This document shows positions 19,000 to 22,633 of a DNA stretch of 22,633 nucleotides, piece after piece. The first letter of the stretch is position 1, and each line of letters starts with the position of its first letter. The notes beneath the pieces were generated by a model. The model was not told the DNA's origin. It made no database searches and saw only the letters and a list, made by a program, of their open reading frames with translations. Source of the DNA: Plakobranchus ocellatus (lineage: Eukaryota; Mollusca; Gastropoda; Plakobranchidae). The position numbers and the translations under genes were made by a program. The stretch spans positions 536,419 through 559,051 of the forward strand of contig BLXT01007177.1 of NCBI GenBank assembly GCA_019648995.1, given 5' to 3'.

Positions 19000-19505
19000 T
19001 GTATTTAGAAGAGGCTACAGAATAAAACAAACAATGACATTATCCAGACCTTGGAAATAAGTGGATAACAACGATGGAAGCATAGATTTGTATTGATGCA
19101 ATCATGCATCGGTAAGGATTTTTCCAAACACAACTTGGTGACTACTTGATGATTTCAGACTTTTGGCCCCGATAGGGCTGTATGGCGATAGAAGATTCGA
19201 AATTCAACGATCTCTTCATGTTTCTCTAACGACTGCAACATCTGCAAACAAGCGAGGCAGATAACGAACTGTCTTTAAGGAGTATAAATTGGCCATTTTA
19301 ATGAAGTATTATTACCGCTGTGAAAAGCGAGAAAAATAACCAAAAATAAATGGCACATACATCAATGTCCACAATACAGAGACCTCAGTTTGACCACCAA
19401 TTTAGCCTCAGTTTTGAAGAGCAGCTTTTCCGTGTGATTGAACACAGTTATGTAATCTGGCCATGCAGTTTTAGTTGAGATTTTCTTTTTTTTTCATTAC
19501 CTCAT
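19000..19505. other. Unassigned sequence
   Basis: No recognised feature. A 36-codon frame after a tttcag acceptor-like site near 19157 (LLAPIGLYGDRRFE...) is within chance expectation. Confidence 0.45.
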
Positions 19506-19509
19506 CTAA

Positions 19510-19600
19510 AACAAAATTATCTCAGGCTGCCATCAAAGGCGGGCTTGCACTCAAACCCACAACAGAGCTGTTGCTGGTCTCAGGGTGGGTTTCTAAAAAT
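19510..19600 (-). mobile_element. SINE-like fragment, third copy
   Basis: The complement shows a degraded box B (GGGTTTGAGTGC) followed by AAGCCCGCC and then cctgagataattttg, paralleling the tail of the 11985-12075 copy. Box A is not visible. Confidence 0.35.
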
Positions 19601-19612
19601 GTGCCATCAACT

Positions 19613-19627
19613 CCCNNCCCCCCCCCC
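19613..19627. other. Poly-C run with two undetermined bases
   Basis: Bases 19616-19617 are N inside a C homopolymer. This probably marks a sequencing or polishing ambiguity; the true run length is uncertain. Confidence 0.9.
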
Positions 19628-19639
19628 AACACTATGTAA

Positions 19640-20450
19640 CTAAAGGTGAATGAATGATATCAAAAGGTATTTGATACATGTTGCGAACACAAGAGCTTGA
19701 TTATTTGCGGTAATACAACAAAATAACTACGGAAACACCGATTTTAATGGGGGTGTCTATTGTGATAGATGTATAGGCTGCGTAGGATGAACATTTAAGC
19801 TGGAAAATTTGTTTCTGATAATTTACCTTCTGATGATATCGTAGAAAGTGCACATATTCAGGTATTCATACTGCAATAACGGGAGACTTTTCAAAATTGT
19901 ATTCAATATATCACTGCCCAGCAATGTTTGATTGTCGTTGTGGTTGGCTGATTAGTTACTTGTACATATTAACTCTATGATTGTTTAGTAAATGGGATGT
20001 TCACTGGGTAATTCGTAACTGGAGTGCTATCTAGAGCAGGGATGGGTCAATTGATCATTGACATAATTGTTTAAAAGACCTTTTTTTTCCTTTTTTTTTT
20101 TTGCTGGATGAAATTTTGGTTTGTTTACTTCATTTACAATACAAGGCAATCAAAGATCCTTACTTTTATCCCTCAACAATTTCTGCCCGTGTAAAGCCTT
20201 TAATGAGACCCAACCCTCGCTACAATGATTGCAAAGAGTAGAATCAAAGCTTAAAGCTCCAGATTATCACATCTATGACTGGTTATGCATGTGCAGGGCT
20301 AAGAGTTTGGTTCTGTGCGCAAACAGCCTTTCAACAAAATGATTTCAGGTTTTCAGTAAGGATACAGTTGTCGGATTTGGGTTCACCACAGATGGGTCCC
20401 TGAAGTCCTTACAGCGGGTTTGAACGTATGCTGGACAATTAGAGCACAGA
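19640..20450. other. Unassigned sequence
   Basis: No gene or strong repeat seen. A poly-T tract of about 22 nt with two interruptions lies at 20081-20102. Confidence 0.45.
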
Positions 20451-20451
20451 G

Positions 20452-20696
20452 TGAAAACTGGAAACAGTAGAGATGTGGTTTATCAGGAGAATGATAAGGA
20501 TATTATGGATGGAAAAAAGTCCAATGAATCGGGACTGAAAAAAGATAAACTTGAGAGATAATAAAGCAAACAAAATTTGTAGAAAATCAGTTTTGCCGAC
20601 ACAAGGGGTTAGAACACTTTACAATCACTTGAATATTGAATGCAAATGCAGTAGAGGTAAAGAAAGAAACATTTTTATTGCGATTATTAAGTCTAT
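20452..20696 (+). mobile_element. LINE reverse transcriptase fragment (SDGRC/VCSRH family), internal piece
   Basis: This aligns with 21190-21447 of the following fragment. Matching blocks are ttatcagaagaatgat/ttatcaggagaatgat, a gatattatggatggaaaaaa word, ggttagaacacttt then caatcactt, and agtagaggtaaagaaagaaa through ttttattg. It lacks both the upstream SDGRC part and the C-terminus, breaking off near 20696. Because it duplicates content of the next fragment in the same orientation, it is a separate copy rather than the other half of one broken element. Confidence 0.8.
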
Positions 20697-20980
20697 AAAT
20701 AATGGTTTTAGTATTGTTTTGGATCATGATTTTTTTTCTTGGGAAGCTATACAGCAATGGTTTCCCCTTGCCTACTGCTGGTTTGTGTACGGGCTCCCCG
20801 CTAGCCTTCGTCTTGCTACTAACCTACAAGGTAGTGGGTATATATGGATGGCCGTTGTCCTATTAAGGATCTCCCGCCCTTTGCTGGTCCCACTACGCCC
20901 CTCATCAATTTAAAATTGATGGGGTTACTAGTTTAATCACCGATTGTTCGACCGATGCAGTTTATCGTCATGCCCAGGAG
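20697..20980. other. Spacer between two LINE fragments, with a 9-bp palindrome
   Basis: The segment is more GC-rich and unlike either neighbour. It ends near a perfect hairpin-forming palindrome, catcaattt/a/aaattgatg (20903-20921). A long frame crosses it from the preceding fragment (QQWFPLAYCWFVYGLPASLR) but is not recognised. It may be part of another repeat inserted between the two LINE pieces. Confidence 0.4.
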
Positions 20981-21545
20981 CACAAATCAAACAAGTTACA
21001 AAATTCAAATATCTAGGTTATCTCATAACATCAGATGGCAGATGCGCAAGTGAAATAAGTAAAAGAATAGCCATGGCTAAAGATCCATTCCAAAAAATGA
21101 AACCAATACTGGCAAATAGAAATAAAGGTAAACAAAACATATGTATGGTCAGTTCATGTACTTTTGTATGGACAATAAACAAAGAAATAGAGAAAAAAAA
21201 GTAGAAGCAGGAGAGCTTTATCAGAAGAATGATGAGGATATCATGGACAGAAAAAAGTCGAATGAATTGATACTGAAAGAGGCTAATCTCGAGCGATCAC
21301 TAATTAAAACCATAAGACAGAGCCAATTACAGTTTTTAGGCCATATTTGCCAACAAAAGGGTTTAGAACACTTAGCTATCACTGAAAAGATTGAAGGAAA
21401 ACGCAGTAGAAGTAGACAGAGAATAACTTTTATTGAAAATGTTAAGTCATGGGCAATAGGGAAGGGTAGCAATTACAACTTTACAAGGTAAACTGAGAAT
21501 AGGTTTGAGTGGAGGAACATGATCGCCAATGTTTGTTCGAGACAT
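20981..21545 (+). mobile_element. 5'-truncated LINE reverse transcriptase 3' end (SDGRC/VCSRH family)
   Basis: From aatcaaacaagttacaaaat the plus strand reads QVTKFKYLGYLITSDGRC, EISKRIAMAKDPFQKM, then (frame shifts) SNELILKEANLERSLIKTIR, QLQFLGHICQQKGLEHLA, ITEKIEGKRSRSRQRITF and finally ENRFEWRNMIANVCSRH. Its upstream boundary falls where sequence identity to the minus-strand copy at 848-1900 ends, so it is truncated downstream of YADD. At least two frameshifts and in-frame stops make it inactive. The final codons run directly into an ATC/GTC array. Confidence 0.9.
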
Positions 21546-21651
21546 CGTCGTCATCATTATCATTGTCGTCGTCGTTATCGCTATTATCATCATCGTCATC
21601 ATCATCATCATCATCATCATTACCATCATCATCATCATCATCATCATCATT
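21543..21651. repeat. (ATC/GTC)n microsatellite
   Basis: The array begins as GTC and ATC triplets directly after the LINE C-terminal codons and becomes pure ATC to about 21650. Poly-serine, poly-isoleucine and poly-methionine frames across it are repeat by-products. Confidence 0.97.
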
Positions 21652-21683
21652 TGTTTACCCATCACAGTCAGCAAGCTTGACTG

Positions 21684-21945
21684 CCTCTCTATAGATCGTC
21701 TTCTACCATGCAACAACTGACCCCAGTATCTAGAGTTTCCCTTTCCCTCTACTTCATCCCGCTCTATAGATCCTTGTTTTAACCATGCTACCAGCGTCAG
21801 TAACAACTGACAACAGTGTATCTGGATTTTCCCTTTCCCTCTATTTCATTTCTTTCTACAGATCCTCTTCTACCATACTACCATCGTCAGTAACAATTGA
21901 CCTTAGCGTATCTAGAATTTCCTTTTTCCTCTGCATAATTCCCTT
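21684..21945 (+). repeat. Three-unit minisatellite, period about 92 bp
   Basis: Units start at about 21691, 21766 and 21858 with atagatc(g/c) or acagatcc, then ttctaccat, caacaactga/caattga, gtatctaga, and a pyrimidine-rich tttccctttccctct end. Unit 1 lacks about 15 bp (the taccagcgtcagt part). Confidence 0.85.
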
Positions 21946-22022
21946 AAGAATGCATTGGCTTAGAGGTGATTTTCTGCTAGGAGTCCGAAATATTCCGTGT
22001 TTTCCAAGGAATGAAGCTTTCA

Positions 22023-22090
22023 AAATATTTCAAAGGCATTTACAAAAAAAAAATATTTCTAAGGCATTTACAAAAAAAATATTTCAAAAT
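22023..22090 (+). repeat. Tandem repeat, period 27-28 bp
   Basis: Units begin at 22023, 22051 and 22078 (partial), each reading aaatatttc(a/t)aaggcattt then acaaaaaaa. Confidence 0.9.
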
Positions 22091-22225
22091 ACAGTTAAGC
22101 ATGATTATGAGTGAATAAAGATCAAAATCTGGACTCCTATGAATTCAGAAAAACAGAGTTTGAAGATAACTATAACATTTACAAGCTGTAATATCAGATA
22201 ATGTTTAACTATTACTAAAAATAAA

Positions 22226-22447
22226 TTAGTTTCTTATCTGTCTCAAGGAATCTACTGGACCATCAGATGAAGATGAGCACCCAGTAGTTGTTCTATCATG
22301 CCTCAGCAGAAAATCCGAGTAGAAAACGAGCAGGCTTTGACTTTTTCTTTTGTCCCACACTGTAGCTGAAAAAAGCCAGACACTGTGGGCAATGAGCCTT
22401 CTGCCTTTCTCAAGGTTGTCGCTGTTTCTAAACTCTGGAGTGAACAT
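22226..22447 (-). other. Hypothetical 73-codon open frame, unrecognised
   Basis: An ATG at 22445-22447 with A at -3 opens a frame reading MFTPEFRNSDNLEKGRRLIA, SVWLFSATVWDKRKSQSLLV and a serine-rich end. It spans an imperfect hairpin (22354-22389). No domain is recognised and length is chance-level. Confidence 0.1.
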
Positions 22448-22586
22448 AATTGATAGGGAAAAATAAATTTACTGTGAAAAAAATAGATGAAGAACAAAGA
22501 AAAAAAAATAAAGAAGTCCAAGTCGAAAAACAGTAGAAATGATGATCATGAGGATTTGGACGATAAAATGAAATTAATAATGATAC

Positions 22587-22587
<1 letters not shown>

Positions 22588-22633
<46 letters not shown>
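22588..22633. repeat. (GAT)n microsatellite running off the window edge
   Basis: A pure GAT/ATG triplet run that continues beyond the last base, so its length is unknown. Confidence 0.97.

Noticed and set aside
21447..21806. Poly-methionine, poly-serine and poly-isoleucine frames
   Set aside because: By-products of the ATC microsatellite and flanking minisatellite.
1..22633. CRISPR array, tRNA, rRNA or bacterial-type operon
   Set aside because: No spaced identical repeats, no full cloverleaf beyond SINE-like box A/B pieces, and no ribosomal sequence were seen. The composition and LINE content are those of an animal genome.

Overview
The window reads as intergenic or intronic DNA of an animal, most likely a mollusc and probably a heterobranch gastropod. 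It is AT-rich, carries many microsatellites and short tandem repeats, and has no compact operon-like coding or ribosome binding sites. It contains 5'-truncated non-LTR retrotransposon (LINE) fragments and tRNA-derived SINE-like pieces. The species-level idea is inference: one SINE reading frame (LLSRVRAPPLAPW) and one LINE C-terminus (NMIANVCSRH) look like repeats I associate with sacoglossan sea slugs. I see no complete protein-coding gene, no tRNA, rRNA or CRISPR array, and no intact mobile element.

Layout. 1-2650: two diverged direct repeats (5-390 and 1985-2645) flank a minus-strand LINE fragment (848-1900) with a readable reverse-transcriptase core including YADD. 2650-6700: AT-rich DNA with an AC-rich simple repeat, an inverted repeat (4337-4407), a small GC-rich island with a consensus splice donor (about 4680-4767), and a 162-nt exon-like open segment on the minus strand (6300-6461). 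6726-9535: a two-unit tandem duplication of about 1.4 kb. 9633-11220: an open frame running into a (GA)n array, then a plus-strand LINE C-terminal remnant and a (CA)n array. 11985-13436: two SINE-like pieces, a (CT)n array and a tandem repeat. 14246-15232: a long ACC/ATC array followed by a LINE 3' end. 15550-16850: the most gene-like base composition in the window, with a TATA box, a G-quadruplex motif and several short open frames, none recognised. 17300-19000: purine-rich DNA, G-quadruplex and (GT)n motifs, then a second type of LINE fragment on the minus strand. 19500-22633: a SINE-like piece, a poly-C run with two undetermined bases, two head-to-tail LINE fragments, an ATC array, a roughly 90-bp minisatellite, a 28-bp tandem repeat and a terminal (GAT)n array.

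At least six LINE fragments from two or more families are present. All keep only the 3' part, as expected from incomplete target-primed reverse transcription. Apart from repeat-driven frames, the long open reading frames are about as long as chance allows in DNA of this composition, and several begin at non-ATG codons. The candidate exons and promoter below are therefore hypotheses.
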